64,000 bases of DNA from Acanthosepion esculentum (lineage: Eukaryota; Mollusca; Cephalopoda; Sepiida; Sepiidae). The position numbers were made by a program, and so were the translations under genes. The notes beneath the pieces are model-generated. The model made no database searches and was not told the origin of the DNA. It was given only the letters and a program-made list of their open reading frames with translations. The stretch is from NCBI GenBank assembly GCA_964036315.1, contig OZ038488.1, positions 68,525,842 through 68,589,841 of the forward strand. The letters are read 5' to 3'. Shown here in pieces: positions 20,455-31,044 of the stretch; the first letter of the stretch is position 1, and each line of letters begins with the position of its first letter.

Positions 20455-20558
20455 GCCTGTACAATGTTTAATTGAATAATATTGTTTAATTTAAAAAAGC
20501 AGGGCTTCTACTCGAATATGAGTATTCATAAAAAATAACGTTTAAACAAAATAGATTA

Positions 20559-20563
<5 letters not shown>
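20455..20563 (+). mobile_element. SINE family S2, 3' tail only
   Basis: Plus-strand 3' part of the same family (GTTTAATT...CTTCTACTCGAATATGAG, then ATTCATAAAAAATAACG). It faces the copy at 20180-20445, so the pair can form an inverted repeat. It ends at a (CA)n tract. Confidence 0.6.

Positions 20564-20565
<2 letters not shown>

Positions 20566-20594
<29 letters not shown>
20566..20594. repeat. (CA)n microsatellite
   Basis: About 14 units next to an S2 tail. Confidence 0.95.
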
Positions 20595-20596
<2 letters not shown>

Positions 20597-20780
20597 CTTT
20601 CGTAATAATGAACACTACAATGTTTATCTTGTAATAAACAATACCCTGATGATGACCTTGTGCAATGTCGAAAGTATTCAAAATAAAATAAATATGTATC
20701 AACACGGCAATTTTCTCTCGTCCTTCAATAACGACACCAAAAAGCTTATCCGTAAATATGAAAGTAACTTTCTGATGAAC

Positions 20781-20788
<8 letters not shown>

Positions 20789-20869
<81 letters not shown>
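20789..20869. repeat. (TA)n microsatellite
   Basis: About 40 units; S6 copy begins directly after it. Confidence 0.97.
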
Positions 20870-20872
<3 letters not shown>

Positions 20873-21035
20873 CACTACGATTAAGCAATTAATTATTTTC
20901 TTACATTTGTACAAGTGATTTCTTTTCTGGACATACGCGTTCACGATTGCAAGAACAATTTAATAAAAAGCTTAATCACAGTGCCTTGTCAGTCGTCTTC
21001 AGTGAAACTTGTAGAAAAAAGGATTGCTGTGTACG
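20870..21035 (+). repeat. Dispersed repeat family S6
   Basis: Shares CCTTGTCAGTCGTCTTCAGTG and AAAAAAGGATTGCTG with 21686-21738. It starts at a (TA)n array. Confidence 0.5.
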
Positions 21036-21344
21036 TATGTGTTTGTGTGTGTACATACGTGTGTAGATTAATCTGTTACGAACAACACAGTCCGTAAAGA
21101 TACAATGCGTAAATCCAGTATAAAACTATTAACTTAAAACTTATCACAATATATAAGAGTGAAGTGAGGTTTAAGATAATTCAATTCTATACTCTGCGCC
21201 ACTGAGGGAATAAAAGGGATAGAGAATCTGCTGATAGGTCTACTACCAGGAAAGTTGGTGCCAGGCAATGATTCTCGTCAAAATCCATCATGCACATTTA
21301 TACCATTCTAATATTGCTGCCATATCTGGCCTTGTGCTCCTACT

Positions 21345-21346
<2 letters not shown>

Positions 21347-21405
<59 letters not shown>
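21347..21405. repeat. (TA)n microsatellite
   Basis: About 28 units. Confidence 0.97.
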
Positions 21406-21408
<3 letters not shown>

Positions 21409-21499
21409 AAACAAACCAACACTTAATAATATTAACTTTGAACATGGACATAATATCTTGACCGTGTTTTGAAACAAAAAAAATGAATCACTTTATAAA

Positions 21500-21747
21500 A
21501 CATACATATAACAAACTATTTCTATTTCTAATTCTAACAGTTGAAATATAATCCTTGAAAATGGCTAAATGTATAGCCGAAAGCGCCCGGATAAAAAGAA
21601 CATTCGGACAGTTTTTATATAATTTAGCCTCTGAAAAGAAAAACTTTATTAGATCACACGAGAAATTATATAAAAAAACTAAATAAAAGCGCCTTATCAG
21701 TCGTTTTTAATGAAATGTGCATGAAAGAAGGATTGCTGCCTAAATAC

Positions 21748-21748
<1 letters not shown>
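21500..21748 (+). repeat. Dispersed repeat family S6 with hammerhead-like core
   Basis: Contains CTTGAAAATGGCTAAATGTA, TAGCCGAAAGCGC and AACATTCGGACA, then GCGCCTTATCAGTCGTTTTTAATG and AAGAAGGATTGCTGCC. The first part resembles a hammerhead core with a damaged first box. The reverse-oriented relative is at 43085-43265. Confidence 0.5.
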
Positions 21749-21750
<2 letters not shown>

Positions 21751-21800
<50 letters not shown>

Positions 21801-21869
21801 TAGATAGATAGATAGATAGATAGCTATAGATATAGATATAGATATATATATATATAGAGAGAGAGAAAT
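21751..21869. repeat. (TA)n(GATA)n compound microsatellite
   Basis: TA run, GATA run, GATATA variants, then a short GA run. Confidence 0.96.
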
Positions 21870-21889
21870 TCTCAAAATTCAAAGTAGGG

Positions 21890-22330
21890 TCAGTAATGTA
21901 ATCGATTTTAACCTAGCATCTCAACATCAGCCACTTTCTATCCTAAATGTCATTTCTACAAATATTTTCATGGCAGTTGTTCTAACTGTTCTTAGTTGAT
22001 ACCTTGACTGCATTAATTTGATCATACTACTAGATTGGCAACTAGGTCTCGTTGTTTTACTGTTGAAACAGCTAGATGTGGCCGTAAGTTCCATTCTGAT
22101 AGTTTCTTTTCTAACACTCCTCACCCTCTTACGATATGTTGCTTCCTCGAGACGGGCAATTAAAAAAAAAATTAGATGCAACTTCATTCACCATCTTCTG
22201 TCTTCCTGAAGCCTGTTCTGTTATTGTTCTTTTTACTCAAGTCTCCCCATTCTCTTCATTCTCAGTAACCCTTTGCATCTTAGTGCATTCTCGCCTTCCT
22301 TGGGGTGAAATGATTAAAAAAATGTTCTGA
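21890..22330 (+). pseudogene. LINE-C C-terminal fragment and 3' end
   Basis: Nucleotides match 32530-32760 (CATCTCRRCWTCAGYCACTT, ATTTTCATGGCAGTTGTTCT, CTAGATTGGCA.CTAGGTCTC), but no frame is kept. The LINE-C 3' end (CTCAGTAACCCTTTGCATC, CCTTGGGGTGAAATGATT) follows at 22258-22320. Confidence 0.65.
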
Positions 22331-22439
22331 CGGAATCTTTTCCTTTATTCTACTATTTCAGACCTTCAAAGCTAAAACCCGCTGTGTCACATACACAGGA
22401 TCGAATCATGATCATTATTCGTATTTCTTTGATAACAAG

Positions 22440-22600
22440 AACATTTCACTCAGACAACTTTTTCTCAAGAACCGCTACTTTGTGGAACTGACTCCCGAGG
22501 TGATGCTTTCTCGATCACTACAATCTTAAGATATTCAAGTTTCGATCAATCGTTATCTATCCTATCCATCCTCATAATCTGCGCTTACTTTTACGTTAGT
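22440..22600 (+). pseudogene. LINE-C-like C-terminal fragment
   Basis: Codons FSRTATLWN.LPR, then FLDHYNLKIFKFR and SIVIYPIHP resemble the FPRT..LWNSLP...F...YNL..FK..V...L end of LINE polymerases. Short and frameshifted. Confidence 0.5.
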
Positions 22601-22639
22601 ACACCAACCGTATTCAGTAACCCTATATCTTAACAGGCT

Positions 22640-23751
22640 CTTGTGCCTTATAATCGGTGAACATTGAGTAAAACCAAGGCCCTTTAGTGAGAATCGAACT
22701 TCCTCTAGCTAGATTGTCTAACCAGGCCAGTTTGCTAACTCTTGTTTTACGCCAGGAACCCTTTCGCTACTTATCATTCCGCAAACGCTCCATCAACTCA
22801 CGGGGAAATGAGCGTACCATTCGTTGAAAAACAATTCTACACTAATTTCTACGCCTCCGTCGACTTGGTTTGAAATGCCTTCCGACCCGTAATGCATGAA
22901 ACAGAAAGATGATTTTTGTTTCATTTCTTTTTTGTTTCCTACTTTTATTTATTTATTTATTTATTCATTTTTACAGACTTAATGGCCAAACAGATGTCTA
23001 ACGGCGAAGGGAAGAGAAAGACAAATATTAAACATAAGTTAGAGTAATACTACCAAAGGACGCGTGATAAATGTCACGACATTGTTGACCTGCTTAAATG
23101 TAACCTTACCATCAAGTTTTATCTTTAAGCGAAAAAGTAGGAGAAAAAAAATTTTTATTAGGCTTATGGGAAACGTGCTGAATTCAGTTTGATGATATAG
23201 GTCTGGTAATGGTGATATTAGCTGTTTCTTTATCAGGAAATATTCGGCTTACATTGATCAATTAGCCAGTGTTACTTTTGGTTGAAATTTATAAAATCTT
23301 TCTATTAAAATAATATTTTTATTAAAATAGGTTTTACATGTCCAGTAGCTGTTATCCCTCTTTCCAGTATTGATAGGGGTCTCCTTCCTAACCTCTTTAA
23401 TGTAAAATAACAACATCTTGAATATATTATTATTTTCTCTTAGCGTTACATGGACTCCCCATTTTAGTTGTTTCAGACAAAGGATATCGTTTCTGCTGTA
23501 CAGTTCATTGTGTTCTGTAGCGCCAGTCCACAATGATTGTAGAAGGTTGGTTCTCATTGAGACTTACAATATTTATTCACTCAAAGTCATTTTTAATCAC
23601 TGATCTGAGAAAGCGGTTATATACAGCTGACAGTTTAGATATTTCCGGACGTGTTTAGCGCTATGCCTGACATCCATATGAAAGTCTCAATATGACGAGC
23701 CTATTTAAGGATAGAAGCATTTTAGTTTATTTATTTTTTAACGAGTTGCCT
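22640..23751. other. Unassigned sequence
   Basis: A minus-strand tRNA-like stretch (AGTTCGATTCTC, near 22695) may be an eroded SINE. The 99-codon minus frame 23258-23557 has no domain I recognise. Confidence 0.45.
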
Positions 23752-23960
23752 TCAAATATTATTTTTATAGACGTGTTGTGGATTTTTATAATGCTTTTGT
23801 TCCCCTCGATATAAGACCCCAAAGGCGCTCAAGGTAGAGGCTCCCTGTATGGTGTTGTATGAGCGTAAGATAAAGAAAGCTTTCAAGATTGTAGCAATTG
23901 AGAAAAGATCTTTCGGGAGTCTGTTCCACAAAGTAAAAGTTCTTGAGAACAAGTTGTTCG
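23752..23960 (-). pseudogene. LINE C-terminal fragment
   Basis: Minus strand FSRTFTLWNRLPKDLFSIAT then noncoding sequence. The RT.TLWNRLP block marks the polymerase C-terminus. Confidence 0.5.
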
Positions 23961-24099
23961 AGTGGAACTTCTTACTAATGGTTTACGAGGCAAATGATGA
24001 TGATTCATCCTTGTGTACGTGGCCGAAAGATTTTTTCTCGATTACTACAATCTACAACTCGTCAATAAAAAGGTCAGGGCTGCTAGCTCGTCACCATGG

Positions 24100-24445
24100 A
24101 AACAGCGTCAGAGTAGCGAGAGGCTTGTGACGTTTCGTCTACGAGGTTAGCATAACTGATTTTAAGCATCAAGATAGCTTTGGTCATTTGATGACCACAG
24201 CGCCGATATCTGACTTAATAGAGACAAGGAAGACTTTCATGTTTAGTCTAGTTACAAGGTAATCATTTCAGGAGATTCCATTGAAATAACGATAGAGTAG
24301 TTAAAGGCTTGTGACGTTTCGTCTACGACGTTAGCATAATTGATTTTAGGCATCAAGACACCTTTGGTCATTTGACGACCCCAGCGCCGATATCTGATTT
24401 CATAGATACAAGGTAATCAGTTCAGGAGATTCCGCTGGATATTAA
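24100..24445. repeat. Tandem pair, 184-bp period
   Basis: AGGCTTGTGACGTTTCGTCT at 24121 recurs at 24305, followed in both by GACGTTAGCATAA.TGATTTTA, TTTGGTCATTTGA and CAGCGCCGATATCTGA. The second copy is shorter at its right end. Confidence 0.8.
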
Positions 24446-24629
24446 ACATCACAGGAGATTTGTTGATCTCTTGATTGAATTAATAATTGATTACCTTTTA
24501 TCTATTGTTCGTTACGCTATGCTGTTCACTGACGTTGTGCCAAAATTTGGTTGGTGAGGCACAATCATCACTTTCCAGCCATGAATTGTGATCAAAATCG
24601 TTCGTGCTGTCTTGTAGAAGATGACTTAT

Positions 24630-24960
24630 TTTCCACCCGATAGCCTCTTTCTCCAGAGATGCAATGTTGCAAGCCTATCGCTATTTCCATATCAAATTTT
24701 CACTCTTCGGTTCCAAGTTCCGAACGTTACAGCTAAGACTCGCCATGCCACAGCCATGGAGTCAAATCACCCACGTTTCCTTCACATTACGTTTTTAAGG
24801 ATAAACTCCCTCTCAAACAACCTTTTCTTATGGGTTGGTACTTTTTAGAACAGACTCATTCGCATATGCATCCCTGAACACTAGGAACTTAATCTCTTCA
24901 AGTCAAGGGTCAATCGTTATCTATCCTCCTTATTCTCTTAATCATCATATCCTTCTATGT
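24630..24960 (+). pseudogene. LINE C-terminal fragment
   Basis: Codons RCNVASLSLF, KTRHATAMESNHPRFLHI, INSLSNNLFLWVGTF and after a shift LFKSRVNRYLSSLFS correspond to the end of a LINE polymerase (KTRHATAMESHHPRF is a frequent block in this family). Frameshifted. Confidence 0.7.
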
Positions 24961-25289
24961 ATTATAGTTATATCACACACCTAATCCAGTTATTCTTTAT
25001 CATGGGTGGCACTTGAACCTTGCATACATGAACTTTAGTATAAAAAATAAATGGACGTTTGACTTTGGACTAATAGTTAATAATAACCAAGGTTCACTAT
25101 TTAGCATTTCCATTAACAGACCAACCAGAGCTAATTTGTCAAACTCATGCATTTTACTATAACCAAATCTAAACTGGTTGTAGAGGAGTATACGCTACTG
25201 AATCAGACGACGGCTTCCATACAATGACATTATGCTTCGAAATTGGTGATTTATTTTCTGCATTTTCATTGTTAAAGCATTGAATTTAG
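24961..25289. other. Unassigned sequence
   Basis: Between two LINE fragments; no clear content. Confidence 0.5.
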
Positions 25290-25690
25290 ATACTTGATTG
25301 GCAGAAAGGTTTTATCAGTTCACAATTAAATTGGCTGGATGTAACCGCATGTTCTATGCTAACAGTTTCTATTCTCGCACTTATCACGACTGGAACTCAC
25401 TTCCGGCTCCATACTTTCTAGCCAACTTTGATCTTCAAAAATTTAAACGCAATGTCAATCGTCTCCACTTTCAATGAGACTATATGCTTTGAACGTCTCT
25501 TGGGACTCAAATTCTCTCCAGACCGCAAGACCAAAGCCCTTATATTCAACACATTCTCAAAAACACTGCAAAAATGGTTGACTCATTCTATCACACCAGA
25601 AAGTCGATGCCATACTATGTCTTTACAAGAGTCAGATTAAACTAAAAAATGGAGTATTGCTGCCATATATGGACTAGAGATGTTCAATAC
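25290..25690 (+). pseudogene. LINE-C fragments in rearranged order
   Basis: First the C-terminal piece NRMFYANSFYSRTYHDWNSL, PAPYFLANFDLQKFKRNV, then a more N-terminal piece LKFSPDRKTKALIFNTFSK with a Y.KSQIRP.MEYCCHIW-like region in broken frames, then LINE-A at 25770. The order is not colinear with one LINE, so at least two insertions are joined. Confidence 0.6.
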
Positions 25691-25769
25691 ACACTTTCCA
25701 GTCTGGATAAATTTAAAAAATCATTTACGTAGTCTTGTGGAGGCATGACATTATTCACTGTGTAAGATT

Positions 25770-26240
25770 TCTTTGGTAACAAATAAAAGAATACTGAGCT
25801 GTTACGTGACATCTGTCCATCTTTATGGCGGCGAATGTTGGACGATTTCCTCAAAGATGAAGAAGAGACTCGAAGCGTCGGAGATGTGGTTCTGCAGAAG
25901 GATGCTAAGGATGTCATGGACCGAGCGTGTGTGCAAAGATGAGGTCTTAGAAAGGCTGCAAACAAGGAGGTGGCTTATACTTAACATCAAGAAGAGGCAG
26001 CTGAAGTTTCTGGGACATGTAATGAAGAAGGAGGGCCTGGAGAATCTGATATCCACGGGTCGAATAGAGGGAAAGAGGGACAAGAGAAAGAAACGCATGG
26101 CATACCTAGCGGGCTTATGCAAGTGGATGATAGAACGTGGTCTTGGGGTGAGCAGAGGGAAGGAACTTGTTGAGAGCTGCAAAAGATAGAGGCAGGTGGA
26201 GAGCCATGATCACCTACGTGATGAAAGGACATGGCTCATA
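25770..26240 (+). pseudogene. LINE-A reverse transcriptase C-terminal region
   Basis: The longest open LINE-A frame (138 codons, stop at 26187-26189; its TTG beginning is not a true start). Residues: RILSCYVTSVHLYGGECWT, KKRLEASEMWFCRRMLRMSW, LNIKKRQLKFLGHVMKKEG, then a basic tail. The YG.ECW and RKRQL.FLGHVMR.EGLE blocks are the region after the catalytic palm in many invertebrate non-LTR retrotransposons. The catalytic motifs and endonuclease are absent, so it is 5'-truncated. Confidence 0.8.
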
Positions 26241-26254
26241 GAAAGAAAAGAAGG

Positions 26255-26385
26255 ACTGTCACTTTGTGGAACAAGCTCCAGCATTGGTGTTTGCTTGATC
26301 ACTACAATTCTGACCTCTTGAAGTCAAGAGTCAATCGTCATTTTTTCCTCCTTATTCTCATAATCTTCATTTTTTACCACTTTCA
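26255..26385 (+). pseudogene. LINE C-terminal fragment
   Basis: Codons TLWNKLQHWCLLDHYNSDL, LKSRVNRHFF match the LWN.LP...DHYNL..FKSRVNR end of the polymerase. It follows the LINE-A fragment directly. Confidence 0.55.
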
Positions 26386-26532
26386 ATTTCGCTCATAGCG
26401 CACACGCTATACAGCATAGACGTTTCGACTGCAGCTCTCTAACTTGAATGGCTCTCGAGCATTGTGTTAGTTGAAATATAAGATTTAAAAACGTTAGTGA
26501 ATAAATTTAATATTTTATCGATCTTAGGGTTA

Positions 26533-26845
26533 CATGGAGGCACAGTGGTAAACTGTGAAAAGACTGGGGCTAGCGGCTCGGATTGAGGAATCGGAGAATC
26601 CCACTTGAATCCATTACATTCCATTGCTGGCACCTCTTAAAATAATACCCTTGGCAAAGGTAGGGATCCTCTCTTTCTCCCCCCCCCCCAGCTATAGGTA
26701 GATAGCAGGGTTCTATAGCTTTGGATGGCAACTGGTCTACCGCAGAAAGAAATGGCAACCTACTGCGGGAAAAATCTGCTTCGTCAGTCATGTATCGCCT
26801 CACCGTGTATGACGAATCGCACATAACTGACTGGTTACGTGGCAC
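26533..26845 (+). mobile_element. tRNA-derived SINE, family S1
   Basis: Shares CGGAGAATCC, GAATCCATTACAT, the TTTGGATGGCAACTGGTCTA core and CCTACTGCGGGAAAAATC with 49779-50010. The head contains extra sequence between the GGCACAGTGGTA start and GGCTAGCGGCTCGG. The terminal hairpin is decayed (GTATCGCCTCACCGTGTATG). Confidence 0.65.
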
Positions 26846-27454
26846 TGACTTACTTTGGTTCAGAATTGTACTGAGGCTTGTAAACGACGAACAGCATCAA
26901 GCGCATTTCTTAGATTTCTCTAACATTGTGCCAAATATGACGCCGAGAACCTTTGCATCAACTAAATAATATGTGTTAATATTCCTTAAGTTATGGCGCT
27001 TATCTATCTAGTAAACAGAGAATCGTGTCTACTAGTGACCTCAGCCATGTCCTTCGTGGTATAATGCCCAGGTGATTTTTGAAGCAACATTTTCTAGGAA
27101 AATACCTATTATTAGGATGTGAATATAGTAATATATCAGAAAACAATTCATGTCGTTTTGTTTCTACCTACAAACAAAAAATAGCTAGTCATTTCATTTT
27201 TCTATATATTTTCCCAATTTTCTCTTTTGTCAGACTCAAAGGTGAAAAGCATGCAAAAAGCAACAGGCGAATGCAAAATATGAAGCGACCCGCGGGTAGA
27301 CTGGCGTTTAACTACGGGTAGGGCATGTGGCTCATCTTTACCTTTCTTTATCTCATTCTACATTTTTGTAATAGAATGTGGTTAACGAGCTGTGATTCCT
27401 GAACTGCGTTAAGCATCTATGAAGAAATATTCAGAAAATAATTTCCCCTTACGA
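26846..27454. other. Unassigned sequence
   Basis: No gene or repeat partner seen apart from the approach to the 440-bp repeat. Confidence 0.5.
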
Positions 27455-27891
27455 ACTGAAGACGGCAGTTCTGCTTTTAGTATAATGAAAAAAATCTTTA
27501 CCTTTGCATCAGCACATCTACATCTCGCTTCGTGCAAAGTGAATAAAAAAATCGTTCTCTTTGTTGAATAAAAATGAGGGCGCGTAGGCCTTGCGATGGC
27601 TAACTTGATTAGTCACACATGTCACTAGAAAAACAGAACAATTTATCACTATCGCTACACTCGGATTTCACCTGCATTATATGCAACAAAATGTGGCGGT
27701 CAGCGTGTAGGATTACTCAATATTACAAGTCACATTGTATACCAATGCAGCAAGCGCTAAGCTTGTTTGCAACACCTTGGCTTAGTGCGTAGGCCACTAT
27801 CTGGATTAATGAGTCCCCAGAGATATGAATATCAACAAGGAAATCATCAATAAAGCCATGCCAATCGTCGTATTCGGACAGGGGTTGACAT

Positions 27892-27900
<9 letters not shown>
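27455..27900. repeat. Dispersed 440-bp repeat, copy 1
   Basis: Matches 45315-45745 in the same orientation with moderate divergence: TTTTAGTATAATGAAAAAA, CATCAGCACATCTACA.CTCG, AATAAAAATGAGGGCGCG, AATGTGGCGGTCAGCG, CATGCCAATCGTCGTATTCGG. No coding frame is conserved. Both copies end at TTCCAATATA and a TA-rich palindromic region. Confidence 0.85.
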
Positions 27901-27945
<45 letters not shown>

Positions 27946-27999
27946 ATAATAAATTGATAATATATATATATATATATATATATATTACCAATTTATTAT

Positions 28000-28044
<45 letters not shown>

Positions 28045-28049
28045 AGTTG

Positions 28050-28105
<56 letters not shown>

Positions 28106-28114
28106 AGTTGACAT

Positions 28115-28145
<31 letters not shown>

Positions 28146-28203
28146 CTGATAATAAATTGATAATATATATATATATATATATATTATCAATTTATTATCA
28201 ATA

Positions 28204-28282
<79 letters not shown>

Positions 28283-28285
28283 TAT
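27896..28285. repeat. Palindromic TA complex
   Basis: Seven (TA)n blocks are separated by ATAATAAATTGATAATA and its complement TATTATCAATTTATTATCA, and by two copies of GGAGTTGACATTC. The module [GTTGACATTCCAATA, TA, ATAAATTGATAA, TA, TTATCAATTTAT, TA] occurs twice, then ends in (TCTA)n(TA)n. Long inverted repeats and TA tracts make cruciforms possible. Confidence 0.85.
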
Positions 28286-28593
28286 ACTGCTAGTAATACT
28301 CGGTTAGAAAAACCTCGTCTAGCACAACTTGTAAGTATATCAAAACAAATTGGTACTCGAGGAAAAAAATTGGAAAAAAAGAAAGAACTAGAAACATACG
28401 AACAGGGCGAAATAAATCGTGCAGAGCCTTAAATTTTTAGTCCAAAGAAAAAAACACCAAGCGAGTAATAAAGCTGTTTCATAATAATAAAAATAATACT
28501 GTTTCATGTCATTTCCTCTTTAGCCAGTTTACCCTGAAGATCCGTTTAGGTAAAACCTAGGTCGGTTGTTCCTGGCTCTTTAGGATTTATTTC

Positions 28594-28598
<5 letters not shown>
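28286..28598. other. Unassigned sequence
   Basis: A basic frame ends at 28432 ([20 protein letters not shown]); it is fused to translated TA repeats and has no recognised domain. Confidence 0.5.

Positions 28599-28656
<58 letters not shown>
28599..28656. repeat. (TA)n microsatellite
   Basis: About 29 units, left of a shared SINE tail. Confidence 0.97.
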
Positions 28657-28658
<2 letters not shown>

Positions 28659-28659
28659 C

Positions 28660-28712
28660 AACTTAAACGTTATTTTAGTGGATAAATATATGTGAATAGA
28701 CGTTCCAAACAA
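28660..28712 (-). repeat. Shared SINE tail fragment
   Basis: TTAAACGTTATTTTAGTGG then ATAAATATATGTGAATAGACG is nearly identical to 46052-46104. Read on the minus strand it ends in the CACTAAAATAACG form of the S2-type tail. Both copies sit immediately right of a (TA)n array. Confidence 0.5.
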
Positions 28713-28854
28713 AAGGCTTGTAAAAATATTTCAAGATATAAGAGAGAACCATTCTGACAAACCCAACAAATCAAAATATATAATTCAGAATCATTAACAT
28801 GGTCTTGTGGGTGATGACATTTTTTCCATTCGTCAAACTCTTTCCTTTTTAGTC

Positions 28855-29000
28855 TGGGTATGACGATAAACTACATCTGGCAGCAAGGCCTTTGATCGGA
28901 AGATTGGAGCTTTTGAGGTGCTTGGAAGCACCTCTTAATTGCTGTCGTTCCCAGGGCCACCCTAACTCGGGATAGTAGCACCTGTTAGGTTTCCAGTTAT
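28855..29000 (-). repeat. Dispersed repeat related to 43330-43450
   Basis: Shares TATGACGATAAACTACATC.GGCAG and the ...CACCTGTTA.G...GGCAAATA.TGAACC end with 43330-43450, and partly with 62080-62165 reversed. Probably the outer part of a Penelope-type repeat. Confidence 0.45.
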
Positions 29001-29159
29001 AGGCAAATACTGAACCCTAAACAGAAATCAAAACACTAGGAAAGTATAAAATTATATTTTTAATAATTGCATCCCATGCAAGGCGGGAATGTCACTGGTA
29101 TGCAGGGGTTACAGAGAGTGGTGAGAGAAAAGACTGGGGATAGTGGGGACCGCCAATGA

Positions 29160-29673
29160 AAAGATAAAAGCTGAACGGGGATCAAGAAGATAGAAGATGG
29201 CGATTGACGTTGCATTTAAATTTTTGGAGATTGTAGTTACATTGGAAATACTTTTAAGTTCCTCCAATATCCTAATTACTTCATATTCAACGCGAAATAG
29301 AAGGCTTGTAAAATATTCCAAAATAGAAGATTGAACCATTCTGACAAACCCAACGAATCAAAATATACTGTTCTACTCCGTTACAACTACAACTGAAAAG
29401 AATTTGTCTAAACTTAGCATAATATTTGTTACAACTATTTCTAAAACAATAAAAGACTTAATTTATACAAAACAAAATAATAATAACTTTAAGAAGCAAT
29501 TTACCCAATCACCTGTAATAATTGCCACAAAGAATACATAGGAGAAACCACAAAATGTGTTACAACTACTTGTAAAACAATGAAAGACTTAATACAAAAC
29601 AAAATAATAATAAGCTAAAACTTGGAGGAAAATTCATTCTATCACGTATAATAATTGCCACAAAGAAAACTCA
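29160..29673 (+). pseudogene. Older Penelope relic, left part
   Basis: Encodes decayed, repeated pieces of a GIY-YIG domain: TGTAATAATTGCCACAAAGAA followed by ACATAGGAGAAACC corresponds to CNNCHKEYIGET-like residues. A unit of about 100 bp containing ACAACTACTTGTAAAACAAT recurs here twice and again at 31780-31960. The younger element at 29674 interrupts it inside the endonuclease core. Confidence 0.6.
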
Positions 29674-29699
29674 GTCTATATTTCTGAGATGAGGTATTA

Positions 29700-30040
29700 T
29701 GTACATTATTTACATTATTTGGACTATTGTCCTCATCTTTGTCGCCATATTTATTACAATGTTTCGGCCGTTGTACGCTCCGGCCTTCTTCAGGTGGTTG
29801 GAATGTCGAACTGAACCCTTTATTTCGCTCACTGGGGTAGACTGTTCTAGTTCCACGTGCCATGTTTAATGGATGTCAGTTATCAGTTATCTCCTGTTCA
29901 TTTTTCCCTCTGAAAGTTCTCCACTGCCTTAACCGGGTAGAACTCACACTCTTTGGGTCCTATCACTGGATCTAAGCATGGCTTTATCCACTGTGCCATT
30001 TTTCCTTGTATGAATTTCTGGGTATTATAAACCTAATGTT
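29700..30040 (+). repeat. Penelope terminal repeat (pLTR), left, inverted
   Basis: Matches the reverse complement of 31044-31371. In its minus-strand sense it carries a hammerhead-like CTGAAGA-GGCC...GGCCGAAA core (29753-29793) and a tRNA-like segment ending in a GTTCAATACCC-type B box (near 29935-29995). About 26 extra bases (29674-29699) lie outside the part shared with the right copy. Confidence 0.8.
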
Positions 30041-30167
30041 TTCAGCAACCATTTTTACCAGTGCTCATACTGCAATTTTTACTGTTATCATTTCTGTTTT
30101 TACCAGAGCTCATATTCCAACTTTGTAGTTATTATCGCTTTTCTCTGGCACTCCTTATTACTGGTTC

Positions 30168-31044
30168 TCATATTGTATTCATTTCTATGCTTGGTCGGCT
30201 TATGAGATTTTTGTGGCCTAGCATATGTGCCGATTCCTTAAGTTTTCGAATTTTCCAATGGTGTTCCTTGTCTATGATCTCAACCTGATCACACAGAGGG
30301 CGTTGATCTCCCTTCTCTCTCCATGTGTGGTCAGCAACGCCTGATTTTTCCACTTCCCCTCGTGTTACAGCTTTCTGGTGTTCTTGAAGCCTTACCTTAA
30401 GGGGGCGGCCTGTCTCCCCTTTATATTTATTTCCGCAGCTGCACGGGATAGCGTGTATACAGTCTTTAGTCATGTTCTCCTCTATGGGGGGTCTTACACG
30501 GGAGAGATATCTGCGAAGTGTCGTCAAGCTTTTGAAGGTTGTCCTGATGTTATATGGACCGCAGAACCTTTGTATTTTCTCTGATAACCCCTTCACATAA
30601 GGCAGGCAGACTGTTTTCTGAGTGTTGTTGTCCTCCTCCTCCTCTTGTACTCGCCTATCCCAGTTTTGGGGAGTTGCTGCCATGTACCCAGGGTAGTTGT
30701 TACGTTGTAGGGTATTACTTATACTGACCAATTCTTTATCTAATGTCTCTGGGTTGCCACTTATGACTTTTGCTCGGTGTTGTAAGCAGCGGACGATCCA
30801 TTTATTTACGCTGTATGGATGGTTGGAGTTGAAATTGAGGTTCTGTCCGGTGAATGTCGGGTTACGGTATACGGATGTCTTGAACTTAAGCTCTGTTCGA
30901 GATAGAACATCCAGGAATGGGAGTGTGTTGTTACTCTCTTTCTCCATTGTGAACTGTATCGAAAGTCTTATTGAGTTCACATGGTCCAGTAGAACCTGGA
31001 CATCTTCCTGGTGTGGCCAGTGTATGAAGGTGTCATCTACGTTA
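30168..31044 (-). pseudogene. Penelope-like reverse transcriptase/GIY-YIG endonuclease, 5'-truncated
   Basis: The frame is open from about 31044 to the stop at 30168-30170. Its first recognisable residues are NVDDTFIHWPH, the metal-binding VDD region of reverse transcriptase. PFLDVL and NFNSNHP follow. After VCLPYVKG comes the GIY-YIG endonuclease: IPCSCGNKYKGETGR, VRLQEH and a later conserved Glu in KLKESAHM. The fingers and most of the palm are missing, so the copy cannot make a functional polymerase. The 270-codon ORF at 30168-30980 starts at a GTG inside this frame, so that is not a real start. Encoded activities in intact relatives are reverse transcription and target nicking. Confidence 0.85.

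Noticed and set aside
20644..20690. CTGATGATGACC...GTCGAAAG as a hammerhead
   Set aside because: Stem II has only about three pairs and neither a plausible stem III nor NUH triplet was found; kept only as a weak look-alike.
23258..23557. 99-codon minus frame as a host exon
   Set aside because: No recognisable domain, no splice-site pattern I would trust and surrounded by LINE debris.
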